Of a stretch of 39,542 bases of DNA, positions 9,322 to 18,833 are shown in pieces. The stretch is taken from assembly GCA_028710135.1 (NCBI GenBank), contig JAQUSS010000011.1, forward strand, positions 1 to 39,542, in the 5' to 3' direction. Position numbers and translations under genes: made by a program. This DNA is from Gemmiger sp. GTDB taxonomy: Bacteria > Bacillota > Clostridia > Oscillospirales > Ruminococcaceae. Within the stretch, counting starts at the first letter, position 1, and every line of letters starts with the position of its first letter. The notes beneath the pieces were generated by a model. That model was not told the DNA's origin. It saw only the letters and a list, made by a program, of their open reading frames with translations, and ran no database searches.

Positions 9322-10587
9322 TTATTTTTTTGCAAAAAAGGCGTTTTGCACGGCGCACAGCACCGCGGCGCGGCCCGCCGTAAAGTTGACACCACCCTGC
9401 AAGTAGCAGGTGTAGGGGGGGCGCAGGGGGCCATCGCAGCTCAGTTCAATGGTGCTGCCCTCGGTAAAGGCCCCGGCGGCCATAATCACCTTATCGGTGT
9501 AGCCCGGCTCCTCGGCAGGCTCGGGGGTGGCCAGGCTATCCACCGGGCTGCCCTGCTGTATGCCGCTGCAAAAGCCCTGCAAGGCCGCTTCGCTGCCCGA
9601 ATCAAAGCAGGTTACAATATCGTTATGCTCCTCGGTATAGGCCGGTACCGGGTGTACCCCGGCCAGCGCCAGCAGGCACTGGGCGTAGATGGCGGTTTTT
9701 AACGCCTCGCACACCACGCCGGGGGCGTAGTACAGCCCCAAAAACATGGCCCGCAGGTTGTCTTGGGTGCAACCCAAATCCTTGCCGATGCCGGGGGCGG
9801 TAAACCGGTGGCTGATTTTTTCAACCAGGCCGGCCTTGCCCGCAATGTACCCGCCGGTGGGGGTGATGCCGCCGCCCGGGTTTTTGATAAAGCTGCCCGC
9901 AATAATATCCGCCCCCACGGCCAGCGGTTCGGCCGTTTGGGTAAACTCGCCATAGCAGTTATCCACAAAGATGACGGCTGCCGGGTTTACCTCCCGCACC
10001 GCTGCCACCACCTGGCCGATCACCTCCAGCGAGAATGCGTTGCGCTGGGTGTAGCCCCGGCTGCGCTGGATGTGTACCACCGTGGCCGTGGCGGCCTTTT
10101 GGCGGATGGCCGGATAATCGGGCAGGCTATCGGCGGTTAGGGGGGCTTCATCATACTGGATGCCATACTCCCGCAGGGTGCCGCAGCCCTTGCCGGCTTC
10201 GCCCAGGCCAATCACCCCTTCCAAGGTATCGTAGGGGCGGCCGGTGGCGGCCAGCAGGGTATTGCCGGGGCGCAGCAGCCCAAACAGGGCCACCGCAATG
10301 GTGTGGGTGCCGCTCATAAACTGGGGGCGCACCAGGGCATCCTCGGCCCCTACCGCCTTGCAAAACACCTGCTCCAGCTTATTGCGGCTATCGTCCCACA
10401 CGCCGTACCCGGTTGAGCCAACCAGGTGGCGGGCCTCCACGCCGCAATCGGTAAAGGCGCGCAGCATTTTTAGCTGGTTATAATCCCGTATCTGCTCGGT
10501 TTTGGCAAACTGTGCGCTGCACAGGGCCAGGGCCTGGCGGTCCAGCTCCAGCACGTTGGGCTGTATATCATAAAATTGCTCAATCAT
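9322..10587 (-). CDS. Methionine gamma-lyase family (COG4100, 'aluminum resistance') PLP protein
   Basis: VGSTGYGVWDDSRNKLEQVF, DALVRPQFMSGTHTIA, FVDNCYGEF, GADIIAGSFIKNPGGGITPTGGYIAG; GGGAGAA RBS before MIEQFY. Confidence 0.93.
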   Translation of the reverse strand: MIEQFYDIQPNVLELDRQALALCSAQFAKTEQIRDYNQLKMLRAFTDCGVEARHLVGSTGYGVWDDSRNKLEQVFCKAVGAEDALVRPQFMSGTHTIAVALFGLLRPGNTLLAATGRPYDTLEGVIGLGEAGKGCGTLREYGIQYDEAPLTADSLPDYPAIRQKAATATVVHIQRSRGYTQRNAFSLEVIGQVVAAVREVNPAAVIFVDNCYGEFTQTAEPLAVGADIIAGSFIKNPGGGITPTGGYIAGKAGLVEKISHRFTAPGIGKDLGCTQDNLRAMFLGLYYAPGVVCEALKTAIYAQCLLALAGVHPVPAYTEEHNDIVTCFDSGSEAALQGFCSGIQQGSPVDSLATPEPAEEPGYTDKVIMAAGAFTEGSTIELSCDGPLRPPYTCYLQGGVNFTAGRAAVLCAVQNAFFAKK

Positions 10588-11356
10588 TTTGGCGGGTTCT
10601 CCCATCCATATTTGTATTATATTCTATATAATATCCATTTTGTATAAAACCGCAGCGGTCATAAAAGTGGCGCCGCTCCGCACCGCACAAAAAGCTGACC
10701 CTATCCCCCGCCCCGGCCAGCCGGTTTGCCAGCGCGGGGATTAGCCACCCACCCAGCCCCTGCCCGCGCAGGGCAGGCAGGGTTTCCCCCGCCGCCATGT
10801 AGGCCTCGCCGTTCCACCGCTCGTAGCAGCCCACCGTGGCAACCGGGCGGCCATCCTGTAGCAGCGCCCAGCAGCAGCCGATGCCGTGGTTGATGGCGGT
10901 GCAGGCAACCGTATAAAAATACTCCTGCTGGGCGGACTCGGTGGCAAAAATCAGGGCGGCCACCGGGGCCATGGCAGGGTGCTGGTCCAGCACTAGGTGG
11001 GCGGGCGGGGGTGGCGGCAGGGGCAGCGACTGCCCGGGGCCCAGCGTGTACCGGTAAAACCGCTGGTTTTCCACCCAATTTGCCGGTGGCGGGCAGGCCG
11101 ATAGCAGGCGCTCCACCCCGGCAAACCGCAAAAAGCCGGCCAGCTCCTCCCAATCGGGCGGGGTGCCGCAAAGCTGCGCGCGCCGCCCGCTTAGGGTGAG
11201 GGCCGCCCCGCCTGCCAGGTACAGCTTAATGGGTGCCCCCGGGTTGTTGCCCCACAGGGCAAGGGCCGTGCCCTGCACCGCCTGGAAATAGCCCACACCC
11301 TGGATGGCCGCCCCAAAGGCCGCCTGCTGGGTGGGGGTGGTAACCGCCTCAATCAT
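10580..11356 (-). CDS. GNAT family N-acetyltransferase
   Basis: C-terminal GNAT features (VATVGCYERWNGEAYMAAGETLPALRGQGLGGWLIPALANRL, FYDRCGF); overlaps the neighbouring starts and stops. Confidence 0.75.
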   Translation of the reverse strand: MIEAVTTPTQQAAFGAAIQGVGYFQAVQGTALALWGNNPGAPIKLYLAGGAALTLSGRRAQLCGTPPDWEELAGFLRFAGVERLLSACPPPANWVENQRFYRYTLGPGQSLPLPPPPPAHLVLDQHPAMAPVAALIFATESAQQEYFYTVACTAINHGIGCCWALLQDGRPVATVGCYERWNGEAYMAAGETLPALRGQGLGGWLIPALANRLAGAGDRVSFLCGAERRHFYDRCGFIQNGYYIEYNTNMDGRTRQND

Positions 11357-12768
11357 ACCAGCTCGTTTACAATCCGCTTATAATCCCGGCCACGCACCTC
11401 AAAGTTGGGGTACAGGTCAAAGGAGGCGGAGGCTGGCGAAAGGCTGACGATATCCCCGGCCACGGCGTTTGCCCGGGCCAGCGCAACGGCCTCGGCCATG
11501 CCGGCAGCGTGCAAAATTTTCAGCCCCGGGGCAGCGGCCGCAAAATCGGGGTGTTCGCGCACGGCCTTCTCAATCCGCGGCCCGGTTGCACCCATCAAAA
11601 CCAGCACCTTTACGTGCTGCAAAATTTCGGGGGCCAGTGGTTCGTAGGGGATTTTTTTATCGTACCCGCCCGCAATCAGGATAATTTTTTGGTCAAAGCT
11701 GCGCAGGCCCGCAATCACGCGGGTGGGGCTGGAGGCGATGGAATCGTTATAGTATTGCACGCCATCCAGGGTGCGCACCGGCTCAATGCGGTGCTCCACC
11801 CCGGTAAAGCTGGCCCCCACCTGGCGCATCACGGCCAGGGGCACCTGGCCCCACACGGCGGCAATGGCGGCCAGCAGGTTTTCAACATTGTGCAGCCCCC
11901 GCAGCTTTACCTCGGCCCGGGGCAGCACGGGGGTAACCTTTACCCCATCGGCCCCCGGCTCGGCGTAGCACAGGGTATCGTCGGATGCCCGCAAAAAGGC
12001 ACCGTTATCGGTATCGTGCAGCCGGGTAAACCACACCTGCTGGCCCTTGCAATCGGCCTGCATCCCCCGGCTAATCTCGTTCTCAAAGCCCAGCACGGCG
12101 CGGCAGGGCGGGGTTTGCCAGCGCAAAATATTCCGCTTGGCATCGATATATTCCTGCATATCCTTATGGTGGTCCAGGTGGTTGGGGGTAACGTTGGTTA
12201 CCACGGCCACCCGGGGGCTGGTTTTCATGCTGATGAGCTGAAAGCTCGATAGCTCCACCACGGCCACATCCCCGGGCGTTACCTCGGGCAGCTGGGGCAG
12301 CAGGGCGGCCCCAATGTTGCCCCCCAAAAACACCCGGCGGCCCGCTGCCCGGTACATGGCAGCAATCAGGCTGGTGGTGGTGGTTTTGCCGTCCGAGCCG
12401 GTTACCGCTACCAGTTCGCAGGGGCAAAGCTCAAAAAATAGCTCCACCTCGCTGGTAACCATGGTGCCCGCCGCCAGCGCCGCCTGTAGCGCGGGCTGGT
12501 AAAACTCGTAGCCGGGGGTGCGCAGGATGATATCCTGCCCGCGGAAGCCCTCGGTGTAGCCCTTGCCCAGGCAGAGGTTGACCTGTAAGCGGCGAAGGGT
12601 ATCGGCGTACTCTCCAAAATCCGCAAGGGTTTCCTTCTGGTCGCAAAGGGTTACTTTGGCACCCAGCCCCACCAATTGCTCAATGCAGGGCTTGTGGCTG
12701 ACCCCCGCGCCGATAAGGGCCACCTTTTTGCCCTGCACAAGGGCCTGCAAGCGTTCCACTGGCAGCAT
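11353..12768 (-). CDS. murD: UDP-N-acetylmuramoyl-L-alanine:D-glutamate ligase
   Basis: TGSDGKTTTTSLIAAM, GGNIGAALL, VELSSFQL, NVTPNHLDHH, YNDSIASSP. Start at MLPVERLQ after an AGGAGATG RBS; the upstream ATG at 12804 lies in the -10 box. Confidence 0.96.
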   Translation of the reverse strand: MLPVERLQALVQGKKVALIGAGVSHKPCIEQLVGLGAKVTLCDQKETLADFGEYADTLRRLQVNLCLGKGYTEGFRGQDIILRTPGYEFYQPALQAALAAGTMVTSEVELFFELCPCELVAVTGSDGKTTTTSLIAAMYRAAGRRVFLGGNIGAALLPQLPEVTPGDVAVVELSSFQLISMKTSPRVAVVTNVTPNHLDHHKDMQEYIDAKRNILRWQTPPCRAVLGFENEISRGMQADCKGQQVWFTRLHDTDNGAFLRASDDTLCYAEPGADGVKVTPVLPRAEVKLRGLHNVENLLAAIAAVWGQVPLAVMRQVGASFTGVEHRIEPVRTLDGVQYYNDSIASSPTRVIAGLRSFDQKIILIAGGYDKKIPYEPLAPEILQHVKVLVLMGATGPRIEKAVREHPDFAAAAPGLKILHAAGMAEAVALARANAVAGDIVSLSPASASFDLYPNFEVRGRDYKRIVNELV

Positions 12769-12802
12769 AACAACATCTCCTCGCAAAAAATTGTCTTTTT
12801 CC

Positions 12803-12831
12803 ATTATATACGCTCGGGGGCGAATATGCAA
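12803..12831 (-). promoter_or_regulatory. murD promoter with an inverted repeat over the -35
   Basis: Minus strand TTGCAT-N17-TATAAT; GCGAAT-N6-ATTCGC spans 12820-12837. Confidence 0.7.
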
Positions 12832-12873
12832 ATTCGCACGCCCCCTTTGTGGCAGCCGGGCAAGGCCCCGCCA

Positions 12874-12909
12874 CTGGGTACGCGGGGCACGTGGGGTACT
12901 CGGGGTACC
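12874..12909. repeat. Four imperfect 9-bp tandem repeats
   Basis: CTGGGTACG CGGGGCACG TGGGGTACT CGGGGTACC. Confidence 0.7.
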
Positions 12910-12932
12910 CGGGCTTTGGGCGGCCCGTTACA

Positions 12933-12967
12933 CACCAAACGCCCCGCTACAGGCGGGGCGTTTGGTG
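12933..12967. other. 15-bp perfect inverted repeat in the prs-murD intergenic region
   Basis: CACCAAACGCCCCGC-TACAG-GCGGGGCGTTTGGTG, with no T-tract on either strand. Confidence 0.8.
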
Positions 12968-12984
12968 GAAAGGCAAAAGGGATT

Positions 12985-14148
12985 TTAGCCGCCCAGTTCC
13001 AGGCCATGGTTGTTGAACAGGGTGCGGATTTTGGTGATGGGGTCAATGATGCTGCTGACGGATTTATCGTGGTTGATGGCCGCGATAAAATAGGCGGTAT
13101 ACTTCGATACATCCACGTCGTAGTACCATTCCCGGCCCAGCAGCTCCGGGGTGCGGTAGGTCAGGTTGGTGCCAAGCACCGCGCTAACCACCCCATCCTT
13201 GTACATTTTATCAAACTTTTCAAGCCCGGCTGTGAACAGCGGGAAGGTGGCGCAGGTAAAGATGTGCTTTGCGCCCCGCATCTTCAGTTCGTAGGCAATA
13301 TCCAGCATACTTTCGCCCGAGGCAATAATGTCATCGGCAATAAAAACATCCTTGCCCTGCACGCTCTCGCCCAGGTATTCGTGGGCAACGATGGGGTTGC
13401 GGCCGTTTACCACCCGGCTATAATCCCGCCGCTTGTAGAACATCCCCAGGTTGCAGCCCAACACGCTGGAATAGTACATATTCCGGCTCATGGCCCCCTC
13501 ATCGGGGGAAACCACCATGAAATGGTCCTTGTCAAAGCAGACATCCGGCACATGATGGAGCAGGCATTTCAGCACCTGGTAGGTGGGCATAACGTTGTCA
13601 AAGCTCATCAGGGGCACAGCGTTCATCACGCGGGGGTCGTGGGCATCAAAGGTGATGATGTTTTTAACGCCCATGCCGCGCAGCTGCTGCAATGCACAGG
13701 CACAATCCAGGCTCTCGCGGGAGATGCGGCGGTGCTGCCGCCCGCCGTACAGGCTGGGCATAATCACGGTGATGCGGTGTGCGCGGCCCGAGGCCGCCTG
13801 AATCAACCGAATCAGGTTTTGGAAATGGTCATCGGGGGAAAGATGGTTGTCGTACCCAAACAGCTTATAGGTTACGCTATAGTTGCCCGGATCCACAAAA
13901 ACAAACAAATCGTCGCCACGGGTGGATTGCTTGACCAAGCCCTTTGCGTCCCCCGACTGAAAGCGCGGGCAATCCGACGGAATAATAAAGCTATCTACCT
14001 TGATGCCAACCTCGTTAGCCCAGCGTACCAAATGCCCATCCACCAGCTTGGCAAGCTCCTCTGCACCGGGGCAGGCAATCAGCCCCAAGTCAGCAACGGC
14101 ATCCTCCTTGGCGAAAAAGTCGCGCGGGCCTAAGTTCTGTTCAGCCAT
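12985..14148 (-). CDS. prs: Ribose-phosphate pyrophosphokinase (long clostridial-type form)
   Basis: FVDPGNYSVTYKLFGYDNHLSPDDHFQNL, MPSLYGGRQHRR, ITFDAHDPRV, VFIADDIIASGESML PRPP-binding loop; AGGAG RBS. Confidence 0.92.
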   Translation of the reverse strand: MAEQNLGPRDFFAKEDAVADLGLIACPGAEELAKLVDGHLVRWANEVGIKVDSFIIPSDCPRFQSGDAKGLVKQSTRGDDLFVFVDPGNYSVTYKLFGYDNHLSPDDHFQNLIRLIQAASGRAHRITVIMPSLYGGRQHRRISRESLDCACALQQLRGMGVKNIITFDAHDPRVMNAVPLMSFDNVMPTYQVLKCLLHHVPDVCFDKDHFMVVSPDEGAMSRNMYYSSVLGCNLGMFYKRRDYSRVVNGRNPIVAHEYLGESVQGKDVFIADDIIASGESMLDIAYELKMRGAKHIFTCATFPLFTAGLEKFDKMYKDGVVSAVLGTNLTYRTPELLGREWYYDVDVSKYTAYFIAAINHDKSVSSIIDPITKIRTLFNNHGLELGG

Positions 14149-14382
14149 TTTTTTGCTCCTACTTCCTCTGTGATGCTTCATTTTGTAGGTGTACCACGCA
14201 CACCCACAGGTTCACTACTATTTTATCACACTGCCACGGCAAAATCAGCAGTTCCTGCGCGTTTTTTTACTTTTCTTTGATTTTTTCCACCTTGCACATC
14301 AGTTTCCCCTCTTTACACAAATTTCTGTGTCTATTTACAAATTTCATGCTTTTGGGCCAGCCCCGCATGGCGGGGGCGCAAC

Positions 14383-14415
14383 AAAAAACGCCCCTGCCTT
14401 TCGGCAGAAGCGTTT
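14383..14415 (-). terminator. Terminator of the ribosomal super-operon after rplQ
   Basis: Minus strand AACGCTTCTGCC-GAAA-GGCAGGGGCGTT followed by TTTTG. Confidence 0.85.
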
Positions 14416-14463
14416 GAAATATTTGCTAAGGGGTTCTCCGCGCATCAGGCGGCAAGCGGGTGT

Positions 14464-14805
14464 TTAAACCAGCTCGATAATCGCCATCTCGGCAGCGTCG
14501 CCACGGCGGGCGCCGATTTTGATAATGCGGGTGTAGCCGCCATTGCGGTCGGCATACTTGGGGGCATAGTCATCCATAACCTTCTTGGCAACATCCTCTT
14601 TGGTGATGTAGGAGAAGATCTGGCGCTTTGCGTGCAGTTCATCTCGCTTGCCAAGAGTGACCATTTTTTCGGCCATAGCGCGAACTTCTTTGGCGCGGGT
14701 AACGGTGGTTTCAATCTTACCGTTCTCAAACAGGTAAGTCACCATGGCGCGCAGCATTGCGTTGCGGCTATCGGCAGCACGGCCAAGCTTTCTAGTACCG
14801 GGCAT
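14464..14805 (-). CDS. rplQ: 50S ribosomal protein L17
   Basis: [40 protein letters not shown]. Confidence 0.98.
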   Translation of the reverse strand: MPGTRKLGRAADSRNAMLRAMVTYLFENGKIETTVTRAKEVRAMAEKMVTLGKRDELHAKRQIFSYITKEDVAKKVMDDYAPKYADRNGGYTRIIKIGARRGDAAEMAIIELV

Positions 14806-14833
14806 TCCGTTTCACTCCTTTTGATCGTAATCG

Positions 14834-15793
14834 TTAATTTTCATCGTCGTGGGTAAGCGTAAAGCCCAGGCTATCCAGCTTTGCCATGACTTCTTCCAGG
14901 CTCTTGCGGCCAAGGTTGCGGACCTTCATCATTTCGTCCTCGCTCTTGTTGATGAGATCCCCCACCGTATTGATGCCTGCGCGCTTGAGGCAGTTGAAGG
15001 AGCGAACCGAAAGGTCCAGCTCTTCAATCGTCATTTCCAGCGCTTTTTCCTTGCCCTTTTCGTCGTTTTCCACCATGATTTCTGCCTCAGCCGCCTCGTC
15101 ACACAGGTTGACGAAAAGGTTCAGGTGTTCAATCAGAACCCGTGCAGCCAGGCTCAAAGCCTCCTGCGCGGTGATGGTACCGTCGCTCCACACTTCCATG
15201 GTCAGCTTGTCATAGTCGGTAATCTGGCCTACACGGGTGTTTTCCACCGCATAGTTGACCTTGAGTACCGGGGTATAGATGCTGTCAACCGGCAAGGTGC
15301 TGATATCCGCTTTTTCAATCATCGCCTGCTTGTTACGGTCGGCAGGAACATAGCCGCGGCCTTTATCGAACGTAATTTCCATCACGATCTTGCCGCCTTC
15401 CACCAAAGAAGCAATGTGCCACTCGGGGTTCAGGATCTCCAGGTCATCGCCCTGCTTGATGCTGCCGGCCGTGACTTCGCACGGGCCGACTGCTTCCACG
15501 CGGACGGTCTTGGGGCCGTCGCCATAGATCTTGGCGGCAATGCCCTTCAGGTTCAAAACGATCTCGGTAACGTCCTCTTTCACACCCGTAATGGTGGAAA
15601 ACTCGTGTACCACGCCGTCAATCTTGACGCTGGTAACGGCCACACCGGGCAATGAAGAAAGCAGGATCCGCCGCAGGCTGTTGCCAAGGGTGGTACCAAA
15701 ACCACGCTCAAGCGGCTCCACAACGAACTTACCGTAGCGACCGTCCGGGGAAAGGCTGGCCGTTTCGATCTTGGGGCGTTCAATCTCCATCAT
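14834..15793 (-). CDS. rpoA: DNA-directed RNA polymerase subunit alpha
   Basis: [29 protein letters not shown]-terminal [20 protein letters not shown]. Confidence 0.98.
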   Translation of the reverse strand: MMEIERPKIETASLSPDGRYGKFVVEPLERGFGTTLGNSLRRILLSSLPGVAVTSVKIDGVVHEFSTITGVKEDVTEIVLNLKGIAAKIYGDGPKTVRVEAVGPCEVTAGSIKQGDDLEILNPEWHIASLVEGGKIVMEITFDKGRGYVPADRNKQAMIEKADISTLPVDSIYTPVLKVNYAVENTRVGQITDYDKLTMEVWSDGTITAQEALSLAARVLIEHLNLFVNLCDEAAEAEIMVENDEKGKEKALEMTIEELDLSVRSFNCLKRAGINTVGDLINKSEDEMMKVRNLGRKSLEEVMAKLDSLGFTLTHDDEN

Positions 15794-15860
15794 AAAAACC
15801 CTCCTTGATCAGCCGGCAAATGCCGGTTTCATGAATAGTATCGGTGTACAAAACAGAGGA

Positions 15861-16487
15861 TTACTTGGAGTACAACTCAACGATCAGGTGTTCCTCGACC
15901 TCAAGGTCAATTTCACTGCGCTCGGGCATACGATCCACGGTAACGCTCATATGCTCGGCATTTTTGCTCATCCAAACGGGCACGGGGCGGGAAGCGTTCT
16001 TCTCAACGCACTCCTTCAGCTTGCCGTTATCGGTGTCGCGCACGGCGATAACATCGCCAGCCTTCAGCAGGTAGCTCGGGATGTTGACAATCTGGCCGTT
16101 CACGGTGAAGTGACGGTGCAGCACCAACTGGCGGGCTTCCTTGCGGCTCATGGCGTAGCCGGCACGATAAACAACGTTATCAAGGCGGCTCTCCAGGATG
16201 CGGAGCAGGTTCTCGCCCGACATACCAGCCTGGCGGTTACCCATATCAAAATACTTAGCAAACTGGCTCTCCAGCACACCGTAGTATTTCTTTGCCTTCT
16301 GCTTGGCGCGCAACTGCAAGCCATATTCAGAAGTCTTTTTGCGGGCCTGGTTCGGCCCATGCTGGCCGGGAACAGTGCTGCGGCGGGCAAAAGCACACTT
16401 ATCGGAATAGCAGCGTTCGCCTTTCAGGAAAAGTTTTGCGCCTTCACGGCGGCACTGGCGGCATTCTGCGCCTGTATATCTTGCCAT
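15861..16487 (-). CDS. rpsD: 30S ribosomal protein S4 (zinc-type, Cys-rich N-terminus)
   Basis: [37 protein letters not shown]4 domain. Confidence 0.98.
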   Translation of the reverse strand: MARYTGAECRQCRREGAKLFLKGERCYSDKCAFARRSTVPGQHGPNQARKKTSEYGLQLRAKQKAKKYYGVLESQFAKYFDMGNRQAGMSGENLLRILESRLDNVVYRAGYAMSRKEARQLVLHRHFTVNGQIVNIPSYLLKAGDVIAVRDTDNGKLKECVEKNASRPVPVWMSKNAEHMSVTVDRMPERSEIDLEVEEHLIVELYSK

Positions 16488-16505
16488 CTTGTTACTCCTC
16501 CTTCG

Positions 16506-16910
16506 TTAAATGCGGCGACGCTTGGGCGGGCGGCAGCCATTGTGCGGAATGGGCGTCACGTCGCGAATCATGGTGACTTCCAGCCCGGTGGACTGCAGCG
16601 CACGGATAGCGCTTTCACGCCCCGAACCGGGGCCCTTCACAAATACCTCAACGGTTTTCATGCCATGCTCCATGGCAGCCTTGGCGGCAACCTCAGCGGC
16701 GCTTTGCGCGGCATAAGGCGTGCTTTTACGGGAACCGCGGAAGTTCAGAGCGCCCGTGCTGGCCCACGAAATCGTGTTGCCCTGGGTATCGGTAATGGTC
16801 ACGATCGTGTTGTTGAACGTGCTCTGGATATGGGCAGCGCCAGTATTGATGTTCTTGCGTTCCTTTTTCTTGGTGCGGGTTTTTGCCGCACTAGCTTTCG
16901 TAGCAGCCAT
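16506..16910 (-). CDS. rpsK: 30S ribosomal protein S11
   Basis: [40 protein letters not shown]. Confidence 0.98.
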   Translation of the reverse strand: MAATKASAAKTRTKKKERKNINTGAAHIQSTFNNTIVTITDTQGNTISWASTGALNFRGSRKSTPYAAQSAAEVAAKAAMEHGMKTVEVFVKGPGSGRESAIRALQSTGLEVTMIRDVTPIPHNGCRPPKRRRI

Positions 16911-16922
16911 TTCAGTTCCTCC

Positions 16923-17294
16923 TTACTTCTTCTTGTTAGCGACGGTACGCTTCGGACCTTTGCAGGTACGGGCATTGGTCTTGGTGCGCTGGCCGCGGCA
17001 AGGCAGGCTCTTGCGATGGCGCAATCCACGGTAGCACTGGATTTCCGTCAAGCGTTTGATGTCCAGCGCCACGTTACGGCGAAGGTCGCCTTCCACCAAA
17101 ATGTTATTTTTGTCGATATAATCGCGGATCTTGGCTTCCTCATCGGTAGAAAGATCTTTGACGCGGGTATCAGGGTTAATTCCGGTACCGGCGAGAATGT
17201 CGTCGGCAGTGCTCTGACCAATACCATAAACGTAGGTCAGACCAACTTCAATCCGCTTCTCACGAGGCAGATCAACACCAGCAATACGTGCCAT
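16923..17294 (-). CDS. rpsM: 30S ribosomal protein S13
   Basis: [53 protein letters not shown]. Confidence 0.98.
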   Translation of the reverse strand: MARIAGVDLPREKRIEVGLTYVYGIGQSTADDILAGTGINPDTRVKDLSTDEEAKIRDYIDKNNILVEGDLRRNVALDIKRLTEIQCYRGLRHRKSLPCRGQRTKTNARTCKGPKRTVANKKK

Positions 17295-17384
17295 AAAAGC
17301 ACCTCCATAATTACATCCCATGTCCTGGTCGGGGCCTGCGCCGGGAATCTACGCACTTGGCCCCCTAACGCGTTGGGTATGGTT

Positions 17385-17405
17385 TCTGCGGTTACTTACC
17401 GCAGA
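17385..17405 (-). other. Hairpin in the rpmJ-rpsM spacer
   Basis: TCTGCGGT-AAGTA-ACCGCAGA perfect 8-bp stem just 3' of the rpmJ stop. Confidence 0.6.
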
Positions 17406-17408
17406 CCT

Positions 17409-17522
17409 TTAGCCCTGGCGCTGCTTATGCTTGGGGTTGGGGCAAATAATCATCACGCGGCCTTTGCGCTTGATGACTTTGCACTTTTCGCAAATGGGTT
17501 TCACGGAAGGTTTTACCTTCAT
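17409..17522 (-). CDS. rpmJ: 50S ribosomal protein L36 (absent from the ORF track because it is short)
   Basis: Manual translation: [37 protein letters not shown]. Confidence 0.98.
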   Translation of the reverse strand: MKVKPSVKPICEKCKVIKRKGRVMIICPNPKHKQRQG

Positions 17523-17554
17523 GATGTTAACCTCCTTTAACAAACACGCGGCAC

Positions 17555-17791
17555 TTACTTGGAGCGCCAGGTGATACGGGCCTTTGTCAGGTCGTAGGGC
17601 GACATCTCCATGGTGACCTTATCGCCGGGCAGGATGCGGATGAAATTCGTCCGCAGTTTGCCGGAGATGTGTGCTAGCACCGTATGCCCGTTGGGTTTGC
17701 CCTCGGCGTTCATCAGTTCAACGCTGAATACCGTGTTGGGCATGGCCTCGCGCACGATGCCTTCTACTTCGATGACATCTTCTTTAGACAA
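17555..17791 (-). CDS. infA: Translation initiation factor IF-1, probable TTG start
   Basis: (M)[25 protein letters not shown]...[55 protein letters not shown] 8 nt before TTG. Confidence 0.95.
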   Translation of the reverse strand: MSKEDVIEVEGIVREAMPNTVFSVELMNAEGKPNGHTVLAHISGKLRTNFIRILPGDKVTMEMSPYDLTKARITWRSK

Positions 17792-17816
17792 GCTGGTTTC
17801 CCTCCTTGAGCGTGTA

Positions 17817-18068
17817 TCATACAGGGTGGGCCGCATTGTAGGCGGCTATCGCCCCGCTGAGTTGTTGATCACTTTGCAGGAGCGCGTTTCCCAGAACGAT
17901 GGCTGTAGTGGCTACATGCCTCCTCTTTTTGCGCTTGGGGTGCGCAATACCGCGCAGGCTTCCGTCTGCGAGAAGAAGCATCTGGCCGTCCACGGCCATA
18001 ACGGCGTAGGTACGGGTTTTATCCCGCCCTGCTTTGGAGCGTACCAAACGGCCTTCTACAAAGTCCAT
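17817..18068 (-). CDS. KOW domain (L14e/L6e/L27e-like) RNA-binding protein
   Basis: [49 protein letters not shown], in the conserved position between map and infA. Confidence 0.88.
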   Translation of the reverse strand: MDFVEGRLVRSKAGRDKTRTYAVMAVDGQMLLLADGSLRGIAHPKRKKRRHVATTAIVLGNALLQSDQQLSGAIAAYNAAHPV

Positions 18069-18829
18069 CCGGGTTCCTCCCAGCCGTGGGTCAGGATTTC
18101 AGGCCCCGCCGGTGTGATGGCCAAGGTATGCTCAAAATGAGCAGCCAGGCCGCCGTCACAGGTTTTGACCGTCCATCCATCGGAAAGTGTCTTTACCGCG
18201 CAAGCCTTTTGGTTTACCATCGGTTCAATGGCAATGCACATCCCCGGCACAAGGCGGGGGCCGCGGCCCGGGTTGCCGTAGTTTGGCACCTCGGGCTCCT
18301 CATGCAGTTCCTTGCCAACACCGTGGCCAACAAAGGTTCGCACCACCGAGAAACCGTTCTCCTCCACATACTGCTGCACCGCATGGCCAACATCCCCGGT
18401 GCGGTTTCCCGCAAGGGCGGCGGCAATGCCGCGGTGCAAGCTCTCCTTGGTAACATCCATCAACCGCTGGGCTTCGCTATCCACCTTGCCACAGGCGTAG
18501 GTGCAGGCGTTATCGCCGTTATAGCCATCAATCACACAGCCGGTATCAATCGAAACGATATCACCGGGGCGAATTTTGACCTTGCGGGAGGGGATGCCGT
18601 GAATCACAGTATCGTTTACGCTGATGCAGGCGGTAGCCGGGAAGCCGTACAGGTGCAAAAAGTTTGGCCTGGCCCCATGCCGCACGATAAAGTCGTAGAT
18701 GATTTTATCAATCTCTGCGGTGGAAATCCCCGCCTCGATTGCTTCGCCGCCCGCCTTGAGTGCCGCCGCGCTGATTGCGCAGGCACGGCGCATTTTCTCA
18801 ATTTCTGCGGCATTTTTGATTTGGATCAT
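18056..18829 (-). CDS. map: Type I methionyl aminopeptidase
   Basis: IHGIPSRKVKIRPGDIVSIDTG, TFVGHGVGKELHEEPEVPNYG, GMCIAIEPMV, HFEHTLAIT. Confidence 0.97.
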   Translation of the reverse strand: MIQIKNAAEIEKMRRACAISAAALKAGGEAIEAGISTAEIDKIIYDFIVRHGARPNFLHLYGFPATACISVNDTVIHGIPSRKVKIRPGDIVSIDTGCVIDGYNGDNACTYACGKVDSEAQRLMDVTKESLHRGIAAALAGNRTGDVGHAVQQYVEENGFSVVRTFVGHGVGKELHEEPEVPNYGNPGRGPRLVPGMCIAIEPMVNQKACAVKTLSDGWTVKTCDGGLAAHFEHTLAITPAGPEILTHGWEEPGWTL

Positions 18830-18833
18830 GGGC

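Noticed and set aside
12676-14133. 485-aa plus-strand ORF antisense to prs
   Set aside because: Composition typical of a GC-rich antisense frame; prs on the minus strand has clear motifs and an RBS.
15771-17540. 589-aa plus-strand ORF across rpsD/rpsK/rpsM
   Set aside because: Antisense to several unambiguous ribosomal protein genes; no recognizable domain.
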